Below, piece by piece: positions 36,601 through 47,847 of a stretch of 64,000 bases of DNA. The translations under genes were made by a program, and so were the position numbers. Position 1 is the first letter of the stretch. Every line of letters begins with the position of its first letter. Source of the stretch: Actinostola sp. cb2023 (Eukaryota > Cnidaria > Anthozoa > Actiniaria > Actinostolidae); the NCBI GenBank assembly GCA_033675265.1, contig JAUJYZ010000128.1, forward strand, positions 246,446 through 310,445, in the 5' to 3' direction. The notes beneath the pieces are model-generated. The model saw nothing but the letters and a program-made list of their open reading frames with translations, was not told the DNA's origin and did not search any database.

Positions 36601-36716
36601 TTGATATTTTGTCCCTTTTGGTAAAGCATAAGAAATTGTATACCAGGAACTGAGAATAAAGAATCGTTTACTAGTAATTACAAGTCTACAAGAGTTTAAG
36701 CTTATAAATTACAACA

Positions 36717-37777
36717 AGGACTAGCAGTGAGAACCAAGCTAATGAATATTCCAAACCGCCGGTGTGTTTTGCTAATTAGCCAATTGTTTTTATCTGAAAT
36801 GCAGCAAAATGAATCACGAACTTTAAAGCTAATTGAAGTAGGATTTTGTCGAAAATTCTCGACATTGACACAAAGTTCCTTCTAAACAGCGAAGTGAGGT
36901 ACAGAGGAGCTTCTTTTTCTGTGGCCTGGATGAAGATTTTATCGCATTTTTATTCATCGGCTGATCTTGGAGTGCCGGCTTTCTTACCTTCTTTGAACTG
37001 AAGACGCCTTTGGCGAATGAACTTCGCATACACTCAGTGATAACTCTTTAAGGCACGGTTCGTCGGTTGAAAGTTTCAGTTGTTTTTCGACTATCTTTCG
37101 GCGAAGAAGTTCTTTAGCAAAGTGCACATTTGTGTGGTTTAATTGTTATGATGGCGCCGCTATCCAACTTTTGCTTCATCAGAGTCGAAATCATTGGAGA
37201 ACGCTTCATTCTTACGAAGACTAAATCATGAATCAAAAACCAACAAAAGAAAGTTGGCTCTTTCTCAGTATATCACTATCCTGAAAAACCTTTGTTATTC
37301 AAATCAAGAACTCTTTGTAGAACGAGGCATACAACAATATGAACTATTGTTATTCAAATTTTCAGGGATTCAGGACGGTGATATACTGAGAAAGCCCAGA
37401 AAGTTGATAAAACAAGAATAAACATATGAAGCGATCAGTATAAGAACGTAGAAGAACTTTCTCGACAACGTACGTGAGTCGCCAAACTAAAAGTCTCCAC
37501 TAAATCATTGTACACAGTTGTCTCGTTCTTGTGCAAGGGAATTCGAAAAATTGACTTGGACTTCCATGGATTAAGAATATCAATATTTTGGATCAAGTCC
37601 TCGCGTCTTCCGTTTGGCGGTCATTTTATTTTTCAATTTGAAATTCTTCGGAAATTTGCATATCTAAAAATAGCCCAATTTGTGCATTTTATGTCACATG
37701 AACCTATTACTAGAGGAAGGCTCCTAGTGAATGGGCTCCTGACCAAGTCAAGTCATCACGGAGGCAATGGTACCAAG
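36717..37777. other. Gene-free stretch with a P-like terminus
   Basis: No clear gene. Near 37665-37736 the sequence AAAAATAGCCCAATTTGTGC ... GAATGGGCTCCTG resembles the right end of the element at 30115-30645 (AAAAATAGCCTGATCCGG ... TTATGGGCTCCTG). This is a third relative of that family, apparently a solo end. A partial inverted pair lies at about 37245-37270 / 37375-37395 (TTTCTCAGTATATCACTATC). Confidence 0.45.
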
Positions 37778-37992
37778 ATGCGACTCATCTCAAAGACTAT
37801 TCTATTCGTAATTGGAATCATCCTTTTCTTTGAAATCTTGCTTCTTTCGATCTTTTCGAAAGACAACATTCTTTCTGTGCCCCACGGCCGTCACGGAAAG
37901 TTTTCGCAACGAAATCATGGGACTAAACTGGACCAATCTTTGCACCAAAGTGTTGTTTCGTCTTTAGAAACCGCTAGTTCTTTTGTTAAAAG
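37778..37992 (+). CDS. Probable first coding exon of a type II membrane protein (Golgi enzyme-like)
   Basis: The ATG at 37778 (context CCAAGATGC) opens a 71-codon stretch ending at a good donor, AAAAG|GTAAGA. Residues 2-27 (RLISKTILFVIGIILFFEIL and on) are a short basic end plus a long hydrophobic segment, as in a signal anchor. The rest is polar and His/Ser-rich like a stem region (HGRHGKFSQRNHGTKL). This layout is typical of the first exon of Golgi glycosyl- or sulfotransferases, but no catalytic exon is visible in the window, so the identity is open. The frame is also open upstream to 37508. Confidence 0.45.
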
Positions 37993-39044
37993 GTAAGATT
38001 GATTTTGCAGGTCACCCGTATCCGATAATACTGTAAATGACCTGGTAAATGTCAATATAAAGTTAAACTTGATCATTCAAATCATAGTTAGTAGAGGGAA
38101 TGGTTAGGAAGCCTTTTGTTTATTTCTTTGTTCTAGTACTAATGTCATTATGATGTTGAACTGGTCCTGACCGTGCACAATGTTTGTTCAAATTCATTAG
38201 AAAATGGCTAAAGAACTGAACCCAAATGTTCTCTATTGGATTACTTATTTAAATATTCTAATATATTTAATTTTGAATTGGAATATCGATCGAACAAGCA
38301 GCCAAAAGAAACGTTTGGGTTCAGTTGCTCAACCATGGCAAATTAAGGCAAAACAATGACAAAACAAAACTGAGATTTGTGCACGGTCATGGTTGAAAAA
38401 AACCGAACAAAAACATATAACAAAAGGTTTCCCAACCAGTCCCCTCTATTAACTATGTTCAAATATCAATCAACAAGCATAAATTTGGTTGCAAGTCTGT
38501 GGCTTTTTGTGAAAACGGGGATATGCTCTCGTTTCATTCCTTTTTCACCCATCTTTTCATCTATTAGACTCGGTTCCTCAAATGTTTGAAGAACATTTCT
38601 AGATGTTAAACAATATTTACAAGTTGAACACCATCTATGTGTTGATATAAACTTTGAAGAGATATATCTTATCTAAAACCAGCTCGTCCGCTGTAAAACC
38701 ACACACTTTTGCTTATGTGGTTATTTACTCTGAGGTGTGAAGACTAATGACATTATGTATACACCTATTTCAAAAATCGTTGTCGCAGCCGAAGCAACGG
38801 TCAACACTCCAAGACTGCAAAGGATTTCGGTAATTTTTCTCGTAATTAATTTACTTTAAATTTAATTTAATGTCAAAAGTAAATGAAGCCATGTGTACAA
38901 CAGTGTACTCGTATTACATTGTACAACTAAAGATTGTCGTATCAAATCCAAGAAGCATTGAACTGTGGTTATGTAAAATAGCCTGCGAACTGCATGCATG
39001 TCTGAGCCTGTTTGCATGCTATAAAATAAATTGTAGAACTGGTC
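37993..39044. other. Gene-free stretch, possible intron
   Basis: No exon recognised. If 37778-37992 is real, this and following transposon-rich DNA would be its first intron. AT-rich, without clear repeats. Confidence 0.4.
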
Positions 39045-39053
39045 AATTATGGG

Positions 39054-39933
39054 CAACCTCGTCCCCAGGGCCCTCTCTTCTCGCTATTTTCAAAATGGCG
39101 GACGCTCGAGAGAAGACCCTGGTGTAGGCTGGTCACGTGTCTCCAAGAATCTTGGAGGTTCGTACCCAGGCTGCCATTTTCTAGCCTCCGCATGCAGCGC
39201 CACAGGAAACCTATCTGATAGAGTTTTAGTAGTAGCCGTTGCCTGCGGAGGCTAGTCGGGCCTTGTGAAGAGTTACTGAAGAAAATACGTTCGTTGATGT
39301 TGCGATTGTTTTGCCTCAAATAATAAATAAAATCACCTCGAGCAATTCTGGCCATTTGAAAAATAGGGGTTCGGAAGTGTAATTAATGAGACACATTACA
39401 ACTGAACAGGTCAGATCGACAGTTTATTTGCTATTTGTATACACACACCTTTCATCTCTAACGGCTAAAGTACAAAACATGTTGACGTGGATTGACGTGT
39501 CACATACTGCAAATCTCAAGAGCACTAGCAAACAACGACAATAATATATCAGTTTGCCGTGTCGCCGTCAGTAGTCTTGCTCGTATAAATTGATACCTTG
39601 CTTGACGGTAAACGATCTCGATCGGTGGACTTTTTCATGTTCCTAAAGACATTTCAATGCTTCGATAACACTCACACATCACTTGCAGCGGCTTCGATCT
39701 TCCTAATTCGATACATTTAGGACCAGAAAAGAACTATCCGTTGAAACTATAAATTCGCTCGATGCGATTCGAATTTTAATTTATGCTATATTTAGCAACC
39801 TTCGATATGGACCAATTAGAAGGCTTGTTGTGTTATCCAATCAAAATACGTTTTAGTTCAGCCTACACCAGGGTCTTCTCTCGAGCGTCCGCCATTTTGA
39901 AAGCGAGAAGAGAGGGCCCTGGGGACGAGGTTG
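39054..39933. mobile_element. Mutator-like MITE, 9-bp TSD AATTATGGG
   Basis: Ends CAACCTCGTCCCCAGGGCCC and its inverse; terminal inverted repeats about 75 bp, including TTCAAAATGGCGGACGCTCG and GAGAAGACCCTGGTGTAGGC. Flanked by AATTATGGG at 39045-39053 and 39934-39942. The 880-bp interior has no gene, only a small inverted repeat around CTAGCCTCCGCA / TGCGGAGGCTAG. The shared TTTTCAAAATGGCGGACG block links it to the element at 14021-19084. Confidence 0.85.
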
Positions 39934-40059
39934 AATTATGGGTTGATTGAAAATCAACGGTATTTAATCGATCTTTCATATAAAACTGCGCTCATTATTT
40001 CTTAGAATACAGGACTACCAATAAACACCCCACCCCCTACCTCTCGTTGTATTTATTTC

Positions 40060-40605
40060 GTTTCATTTGCATATCAACACTCAATACCTTCGTGTGCAAG
40101 TGACGTCACATACCACAAAAATTAATACTAAAATTTAGTTATGAATCCTAGCAACTTGATTCTTTGCAGTGTTTTAGAGAATTGTGATATGAATTATTGT
40201 AGAAATGTTCAGATCGGCTCGATGTTTTGTGTCCGAGTTTTCGAAGTTTGAATTGTGTCACGTAACTCTTACCAAACGCTAGTCGGCTGCTAGTCACGTC
40301 TCTGAAAAGTCGTGGAAAACAACAAAATTGTACCAAATTAAATGTTTTTAGTTTTCTACATGTTTAGAAGTTCTATTTACCGTGAAATTAAGTGACGTAT
40401 ATCAACTCTAAGCTTGAATTTATCATCCAACATGGTGCAGCTATACAAACACACAGGAATATTTGGAAACTTCGTTCGCCCATAGCTCGGTAAAGAAATG
40501 CTCTAGTGCTCCAAAATTTGGCCCAGAGTTGTTATTTTGATAGCTCTACGATCTCATAAGCATTTTATTTTATTTGGCAAAGGAAATAATATTTCGAAAT
40601 TTGGT
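40060..40605 (+). repeat. Long dispersed repeat, copy 1
   Basis: About 545 bp match the segment 62990-63590 in reverse orientation with many small differences. Shared blocks include TAAAATTTAGTTATGAATCC, AATTGTACCAAATT-type and CGCCCATAGCTCGGTAAAGA. Family unknown; no coding capacity. Confidence 0.65.
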
Positions 40606-40963
40606 TGCACACGAATAATAGCGAGTCACCCAAGTGATTCTGTTGCAAGCACTTAGGAGATACATATTATAAATATTAATTAATTTATTATTATCAGCTA
40701 AGTAAATAATGTTAAATATCTCACAAAATCACAGGCGAGTCACCCAAGCGATTCTGTTGCAAGCACTTTGGGCATTTGTGACTCGTGATCTCGTGTTCAG
40801 AGTGCACGTGGATTCGAAACTTTTTTGATCGTACTTTATATCCGATTCTTCGATGGAATTATCGGTAAAGATCTTCATTTATTGTTGACGATCGCTTCAG
40901 TTAGCAACATATCGAGGGGAAGGCAATGTTATTTTATTAGTCTTTCAGCTCTGTTGTGTGCTA
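40606..40963. other. Gene-free stretch with a short direct repeat
   Basis: GCGAGTCACCCAAG(T/C)GATTC followed by TGTTGCAAGCACTT occurs twice, at about 40620-40655 and 40735-40770. Nothing else recognised. Confidence 0.4.
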
Positions 40964-41928
40964 ATGTACCGGTCAAATCGAAGCTTCAACATCCCCCCCC
41001 CCCCCCCCCCCCTCGGGCAAACCCCGGCCATTTGACCGTTTGCCATGCCCGGGGAGGAGGGAATTTGACAATCAAGGTCTTCCCGGGATGGGGAATTTGA
41101 CCACACCGCATGGGAGGGGGTGGGGAATTTGAACAAGTTGCACATAATTTCGTGTTATGTGTTCTCGAGAGCTTTCAGTTGAAAATAATCGTTCACACTA
41201 GCGATGAAAGAGACGATAATCGCAAGAGACTAGCAGCTGTATTCAGTGTGAATCAATACGACGTTAAGCAGAATGGAAACCTCGCTCCTGTGTTGTTTTG
41301 TGACATTTTAAAGACTGGTAACGACCTTTGTGAATCTTTGATTTTAAAACGCTCCTTTATACAATTACGATTACGACGCTAGTAGTGTGAACTAGGCTTC
41401 CATATTTATATAAGTTTAACTCGTGCACTGGACAAGTAACAAAAGAAGCCATTTTCGCGTATGGGACAACATTGAGCCAAGCTAAAGAGATTTTAATATT
41501 GCGAGATCGATTAGTTCATAACTGCTCCCGGGGGTAATACTATATCACTTGATGTTCGTGTCTCGACGTAGTCACATTTTCGCTTCAACGACCTTTCACA
41601 GGTCAGTAAGAATTTTTATAATACTTACATTCGTTTAATGCTTCAGAAATGGTATTTCTATTACTATTTAATGAGTTTGGCTTTCTTTTATGATAATGTT
41701 TATAAATAAAAACTATATTGTGCTGATTGGACTACTAGCTATGTCCCGGGAGTATAGGGGCATTTGAACGCCTAAAATGACCCTGGGGTGGGGCATTTGA
41801 ACGACTTTTTGGTCCGGGGGAGGGGAATTTGAACAACCCAAAATCCAAAAGTTCAAATGACCGGAGATTGCCCGGGGGGGGGGTGGGGGGGGGGGGGGGA
41901 TGTTGAAGCTTCGATTTGACCGGTACAT
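40964..41928. mobile_element. Inverted-repeat element with internal poly(C)/poly(G) tracts
   Basis: Both ends read ATGTACCGGTCAAATCGAAG then CTTCAACAT followed by a C run (left) or its inverse (right), then CGGGCAA and CATTTGACC-type sequence. Length about 965 bp. The interior repeats the motif GGGGAATTTGAAC several times in both orientations. No gene and no clear target duplication. Confidence 0.65.
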
Positions 41929-42090
41929 AAGTCGCTGCACTGATTGCCACTGTGGACAACATAAGTAGTCGATCGAATCCTAGTACCGCGGTATAAATGC
42001 TAGCTCTTGGAAACCAAGTCATCCCAGATGCAGAGATATTGTCACTGAATTATCTGCCTAACAGCTCGTTCGTTTATCGTGCCGCCAACC

Positions 42091-42526
42091 CCCGGGGGGG
42101 GGGGGGGGGGTACTTGGTTAAAAAATGGTTAGGTATGTGCGGCGAGATGTTCAGACATGGACCCTGTTTTTTGGAATTTGTCACTCGAAAACCTGGATTT
42201 ACGAATTTCCCAAATAAAAAAACCTGGATTTACGAATTTTTATTAACGATCTGATACGATGCATTCGTCAGGATATTTTGCCAGACTAACTCTCTAACAC
42301 CTCAGTTTACGTCTGACTGGCGCCATTATTATTGTTCATGCGGAGTTTTACTGAAACGCCGATACCACATTATGCAAATTATTAGAAATTAATAAATGTA
42401 TTTTAGGCTATAACCTGGATTAATGATTTTTATGCGTTCATTTTACCTGGATTAGAGAATAAAATGGCCCAAAACCTGGACCCTGTACCGCCGCACATAT
42501 ATATCATGTAATTATTGGGAGTACCC

Positions 42527-42566
<40 letters not shown>

Positions 42567-42568
42567 GG
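42091..42568. mobile_element. Poly(C)-tailed MITE with CCCGGG ends, second member, 8-bp TSD
   Basis: Starts CCCGGGGGG and ends with 35 C followed by TCCGGG. Flanked by CGCCAACC at 42083-42090 and 42569-42576. Internally the motif AACCTGGATTTACGAATTT is repeated and the block TATGTGCGGC / GCCGCACATA is inverted near the two ends. 478 bp, non-coding. The ends and TSD length match 8002-8410. Confidence 0.78.
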
Positions 42569-42576
42569 CGCCAACC

Positions 42577-44022
42577 GTACCAAACTTTATTTCTAAATTC
42601 AAGATATAGGTTCATAAGGGACCGTTCATAAGTGTAGCAAAATGAATATTGAAAAATCGATAAAGTACGTACATTGATAAAGAAAAAAGTGTATGTTGAT
42701 TTTTATTGATTGATACTAATGTCTTTCTTCATTGATAATAATTTGTCGTCGGAGCGAAGCGTAGATGGCTTATAAACTAGACATTGCTATGGGCAATGTA
42801 CACTCGTGCCCTGTTGGGAATGAGCTGCATGTACTGACATGCTTCAAGAATTGGGATCCCTGTGGAAGTGTGGATACGAGTTTGATTTTTGCTTGAAAGC
42901 TTCCCTTTTCTACCTGGAACCAGCACATGTCGCAGTTATCTTTCGTGATCAATGCCGTATGTTTTATATTTCGCTCTTAGAGTGAAAATATTTGAACATG
43001 TATTCAACGAGATTACAAAAAGTTCAATGATTGATAGTTGTTGTCGGTCGATTTTTCATTTAGACTTCGAAATATAAAATACCATAAATATAAGCTTGTG
43101 GTTTCCTTTCTAGTAGAACACATAGACGTCCAGCTATTCGTGTGCTTATCTTCTTGGACGATAAGGATTTTCACTGAATGTTCGTGTGTGTCAGTTGTAT
43201 AATTGGGCTTCCTGTGGTCACAGGTAGCCCAAACGTAGAAATCAGTGGATCGTGACGTCTTTGGATTTTCGTTCCGTTGGGTCAGGAATGAGCTCTGATA
43301 AAGCCTTCAAAGGGTATGAGATTCTCAAAAATGTCTTCACAACAGTAGTCTGAAAATTAAAGAACAAATTGGTGTAGAAATTTGAGCAAGAAATTGTGGT
43401 TTTGAGTGGTTTTGAGCTATTCGAAAATTTTGGTTCAACCGGTCATTTTATAGTTTTGTGTATGAGTTTGTTTATTGTTTCTCAAAAGCATTATTTTTCT
43501 ATATCGTTCCCTAAAAAAATACTAGAAATAAAGAATAATAGTTGTTGAAGTCCCCTGTGTAGTTTTCTTGAGGTTTTGAGTTTTATTTATTCGATGATGG
43601 GTTAGTTGTCTTGTGAATTTTGATGTGTTGACGAGCGCTGAACGGCGACCGATGAAGGAGATGCCTGGGCTCTGACTTGTTGCTTTATACCTCGTCTTTT
43701 TATCCTTCATTGGGCCAATTCAATATTCTTAGATCTAATGGGGAGCTAACCTTGTAAAAACCTGTAAGGGTTTCTTTAGCTCTCCACCCACATAGCTTGT
43801 AATTAATACATTGTAAATAACTCAGCAAAAAAGGGAAAAATAAACTATCTATCTATAACACATTTAATTTCGCCACTTTTTAACATTGCGCTTGTGCGAG
43901 ACAATTCAATAATACAAAACCACATGCTTTCGACACACCAGCCTACACACCAGCTTTGACAATATCATGTGCGTAGTGTTTTGGATTTGACAAAGTCCCA
44001 CATCGATTGGGAGAAAGATAAA
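42577..44022. other. Gene-free stretch with a retroelement tail
   Basis: No supported gene. GGGCTTCCTGTGGTCACAGG with TAGCCCAA (43206-43235) is a small palindromic member of the GGGCTTCCTGTG motif family. At about 43740-43860 CTCTCCACCCACATAGCTTG ... AAATAAACTATCTATCTATA looks like the 3' tail of a non-LTR retroelement. Confidence 0.45.
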
Positions 44023-44170
44023 GTTTTGTCAAGAGACCATGAGGGACAGAGAGGGAGTCTCGCGCTATTCTTGGGATATCTTTATTTCAATAAATCTATT
44101 TTTAGAATGCGGACGTCTGAGGAAATTAACTTCCGGTTCTAAGTAGATGGCGGCTAAGATCTATCTTACT

Positions 44171-44578
44171 CTATCCCGGCGATAGAGTTTTTTGAATTTG
44201 ATTACTTTTTATAAATGGCTCGGATAATTTATAGATTATTAGACTTTTGAGACGGCAGTAATGAGTCAGATGATAACAAAGAAAATGTAATGTCCCGCGG
44301 AAAGAAACTAGTGAATGCTTTTTGTCAACAAAACTGCTTCTTTCATCTGCACCAAAATGTCTAATTCTTCTTCCATTTGAGACCTGCTTTCTGATCAGTG
44401 TTATTTTTCGTTTCCCTTTCTTTGCTGAGAGAGTGTCTTTCCCAAGTTTAATTTGGCAAAGTGCTGCACCAGGCAGAAATTCGGTATAAACTAACATAAG
44501 CATAAGCTTATTCGTTTCAGCATCAACTGATTTGAGAAATAATATTACTTGATTCTGACTGAGCAAAGTCATAAACAA
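44171..44578 (-). other. Open frame of unknown meaning inside the P-like element
   Basis: 135-residue minus-strand frame, Lys/Leu-rich, with GAALCQIKLGKDTLSAKKGK in the middle. It ends inside the element just past the terminal repeat. It could contain an exon of the element's protein, but no domain or splice pattern is convincing. Confidence 0.25.
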
Positions 44579-45138
44579 GGGAATACAATATACCGGTGAT
44601 GCGGCCTCTATTTTAAATGGTACTCGATGGATAACAAAGTAATTTTGAACGGTTTTGCGCTCAACTTTTTATTTTCACTGAAGCGGCATAAGCCAACTTG
44701 TAGACTCAGTGAATCCAGTAAACGTTGAATCAAAACTTGAATGAAGTAGACCGTAGTTTTTACGTAATGTTTCAAAGCCGAGAATGAGGACTAGACGGGG
44801 TTTCCAGTCCGAGGCGAAACTTCTCATACTCATTAATTATTACATGCAATGGCCTAAAGGCAATAAAAAAAGAGTTGCAAGATTTTAGCCCGGAAAAGCA
44901 AGAATTCCAGTCTGCATATTCTCTGCTCATGCGCAGAGTCGAGTACATCGTATATAAATAATATCCCACATGTGTTGGACTCTTGAGTAGCATGAAGTAG
45001 AGCCTGCTTTCAAATTGAATCTCATTCGTCCCGATGATTGTTAGTATGAGGGATTTTGAAATCCATCATTTCAAAGTCCTTGGACTTTGAAATCATTTCA
45101 AAGTCCTTGGACTTTGAAATGCATTTCAAAGTAAAGTA

Positions 45139-46387
45139 CAGGACCCGAAATGATCCCTGGCTCCGAAATGATCCCTGGACCCGAAATGATCCCCAAAGTG
45201 TCTAGATTGGCTCCGAAATGATACCGGACCCGAAATGATCCCCAGACTGGCTCTGAAATGATCCCCAGTGAAATTCAGGAATGGTTGATCAGTCCCGTGG
45301 ATTCATTCCTTGGTCAACAAATTCACAATAAAAAATATTATAGCGTTTATTATTATTTTTAAACAACTCAACGAGATTAATACATGTATATTGCTTTTTA
45401 TCAACTGTATTTAACTGAATTATAATGATACTCAAATTAAGGAGCTTTGTCATGATCTTTTTGTGACATACAAAGTTAAATTTAGTAGCGAACCGGGAGT
45501 AAACAAAGTGACAGAGCTCCTTTAACTACTACTAATAATAATCCATCAGTCGGGGGAAATGCCTAATGCCTGCCGCATCTACTTTATTGCTACTTGACAT
45601 AATTCAACAGTCAAAAATTAAACTGTAAGATGAATGCATGCGCATACAATAACAACTGGTAGGTCTTAGATCTCTAAACACTATAAAGACAAGCATGCGT
45701 CATTCTTCAATATTTGGGAATATTAATGATAAGATCAAATATAAACGTAACATTTTATCGTTCTGATCTTCATCATGATATTTCGCAAGAGACCATTTTC
45801 TCTTCTTTAACTTCATCAGGCTATATGTCTTTGAACTCATCATAAATGTAATTTGAAATCAGCCAACGCTAACCAATTTATTTTGGTTTCAAACATTGTT
45901 TTCATATTATTATTATTATTATGATGATGATGATTATTATTATTATTATTATTGTTATCGTTATTATTATTATGATGATGATGATTATTGTTATCGTTAT
46001 TTTTATGACGATGATGATGATGATGATTATTATTGTTATCGTTATCATTATGATGATGATGACGATGATTATTATTATTATTGTTATCGTTATTATTATT
46101 ATTATTATGATGATGATGATTGTTATCGTTATTATTATTATGATGATGATGATGATGATGATGATTATTGTTATCGTTATTATTATTATTATGATGATGA
46201 TGATGATGATGATGATTGTTATCGTTATTATTATTATTATGATGATTATTATGATTATTATTATCGTTATTATTATGATGATGATGATGATGATTACTGT
46301 TATCGTTATTATTATTATTATGATGATGATTATTATTATTACTGTTATCGTTATTATGATGATGATGATGATGATTATTGTTATATC

Positions 46388-46435
<48 letters not shown>

Positions 46436-46613
46436 GAGGAAGAAAGAAAAAGAGGGACTGATTAGGACCATTCCCGAATTTCACTGGGGATCATTTCAGA
46501 GCCAGTCTGGGGATCATTTCGGGTCCGGTATCATTTCGGAGCCAATCTAGACACTTTGGGGATCATTTCGGGTCCAGGGATCATTTCGGAGCCAGGGATC
46601 ATTTCGGGTCCTG
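45139..46613. mobile_element. TA-flanked element with CCGAAATGATCC subterminal repeats and a microsatellite core
   Basis: Ends CAGGACCCGAAATGATCCCT and its inverse, flanked by TA (45137-45138, 46614-46615). The terminal inverted repeats, about 165 bp, consist of alternating ACCCGAAATGATCC and CTCCGAAATGATCC motifs, about seven per end. The interior is non-coding and dominated by the microsatellite at 45905-46435. A Tc1/mariner-type MITE is possible from the TA duplication. Confidence 0.75.
45905..46435. repeat. Compound trinucleotide microsatellite (TTA/TGA/TTG)
   Basis: Blocks of TTA, then TGA, then TTATTG followed by TTATCG recur about ten times as a higher-order unit of roughly 45-60 bp (for example TTGTTATCGTTATTATTATT followed by ATGATGATGATGAT). 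It ends in about 17 pure TTA units. Frames open on both strands are an effect of the period. Confidence 0.92.
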
Positions 46614-47646
46614 TACAGTACTCTTGAGCGGACTTTCCGGGGTTTCCATGTCCATCATGTGACCGGATTTGATGCACCGGATTGGCTGGTTACCTCATGA
46701 ATAATTAATGAGTTTGAGAAAGAGATTTCAAGTCATTCAGATGCCGTTATACACACAAAAAATATTCACAATCCATTTTTAAATCATTTTAGGTAAAGAA
46801 AATACACAAGCACACAACAAACACGCTTACTTTCACTGCTTGTTTGATTCACTCGTGACTCGTCTTGTCGCTCATCATCATGTTTCACGGCAAATTTGTT
46901 TTTGAATAGCCTGCTTGTGAAAACTCTTCAAACGCTACAACGATAATTACAAGATACGTACACTAAACCACATCCAAGAATAAATTGAAGTCACTTTCTG
47001 ACGAAATAGTTTGACGAAAGAGACGAAAATACGTCTTTGAAAGTCTTCGGCTAAGCCGGCAGCTTTGCATCCACCGCTACAACAATCAACAGCCTTTTTG
47101 GAAAACCAGCAATTTTCACGACTTTATCCTTAGATTTTCCATCGGATTTAGTCTTTAATGCACTTTCAAATCGATTACATCTATTCTTGGGAATGTTTTT
47201 CTTAATTGTTCAAGGCAGAACAGCAAGAAGAAAGTACAAACAGCGACCTTCTTCATGCAGCGACCTTCTTCTCGTTCTTGTTGAGTTGGCAGTAGTTTTC
47301 GGCGTCCATGTTGTTCATTCAATCCTACAGACCACAACACAAGGCGACTTTTGGACTCTGTTCGAACTTAAAGTGCTAGAACGATGAAATTTGTACATCT
47401 TTTAAAGACTTTTCTTGCACATAAAATGCTGATGAGGACTGAAAAAAAACATAAATTCACAAAAATAAGTTTTAAAAAAAATATTTAAGCGTCCAAATTT
47501 TGTCTTTGAACATCGCCAAAACACTGTCCGCCATTACGAAATTGCGTTCCGCCGAGTCAGCGATTTGATTGTCAGCGGTATTGCATTTTATTCTCTCTGA
47601 CGTCATATGCGCAACACATGGTAGTTTGGCGTACTTTAGTTGTAGA

Positions 47647-47847
47647 ATGGCGTCGTTTTTAAATGAAGATTTCATTGACAATCTGAGCCAAAGTGACGAA
47701 GAAACTGCATGTAGTTACTCCTCTTCTCATGAATTGTTATATGAAGACGACAGTGAACATTATGAACCGCTTTCAACTGAGGAAGAAGCAGCGGAATATG
47801 AAGAGCAAGTCGTTCGCGAAGACCAATCTGGTGCTAATGGGACGTAG
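47647..47847 (+). CDS. Acidic open frame in the P-like element, unrecognised
   Basis: 66 residues from ATG 47647: MASFLNEDFIDNLSQSDEET, then SSHELLYEDDSEHYEPLSTE and a Glu-rich end. Very acidic and Ser-rich, like the N-termini of several transposon proteins. It may be the first exon of the element's second protein; no downstream exon was identified. It is divergent from, and about 0.7 kb before, the THAP exon on the other strand. Confidence 0.35.
   Translation: MASFLNEDFIDNLSQSDEETACSYSSSHELLYEDDSEHYEPLSTEEEAAEYEEQVVREDQSGANGT

Larger units (their letters stand above)
29833..36630. mobile_element. Foldback-like element with satellite-built inverted arms, 6-bp TSD
   Basis: Both ends read TATGCTTTACCAAAAGGGAC and continue inverted with ACAAAATATCAAGTTGTCGA. 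They are flanked by AGAAAT (29827-29832, 36631-36636). From each end inward: an array of 18-20 bp repeats, a palindromic TA-flanked MITE, a longer array, and a unique 265-bp arm (31271-31539 / 31901-32165) around a 360-bp loop. The right arm carries an extra 2.07-kb insertion with the tyrosine recombinase gene, and the left arm an extra P-like MITE. Inverted arms built of short tandem repeats are the hallmark of foldback elements. No DDE transposase is seen. Confidence 0.85.
29682..36716 (+). repeat. BEL/Pao LTR remnant, split by the foldback-like element
   Basis: A purine-rich AAGATGGGGAGTG precedes TGTCCGAGATTGTGACGTCA, a plausible LTR start. The first piece runs 29682-29832. After the 6.8-kb insertion the sequence continues at 36637 with AATAAA (about 36655) and a possible CA end near 36716. 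The combined length is about 230 bp. The gag piece lies close upstream, so pol was deleted. The assignment as LTR is by position and ends; no second LTR is in view. Confidence 0.5.

Noticed and set aside
45896..46550. Open frames rich in Tyr/Asp, Ile/Met or Asn
   Set aside because: Products of the trinucleotide microsatellite.
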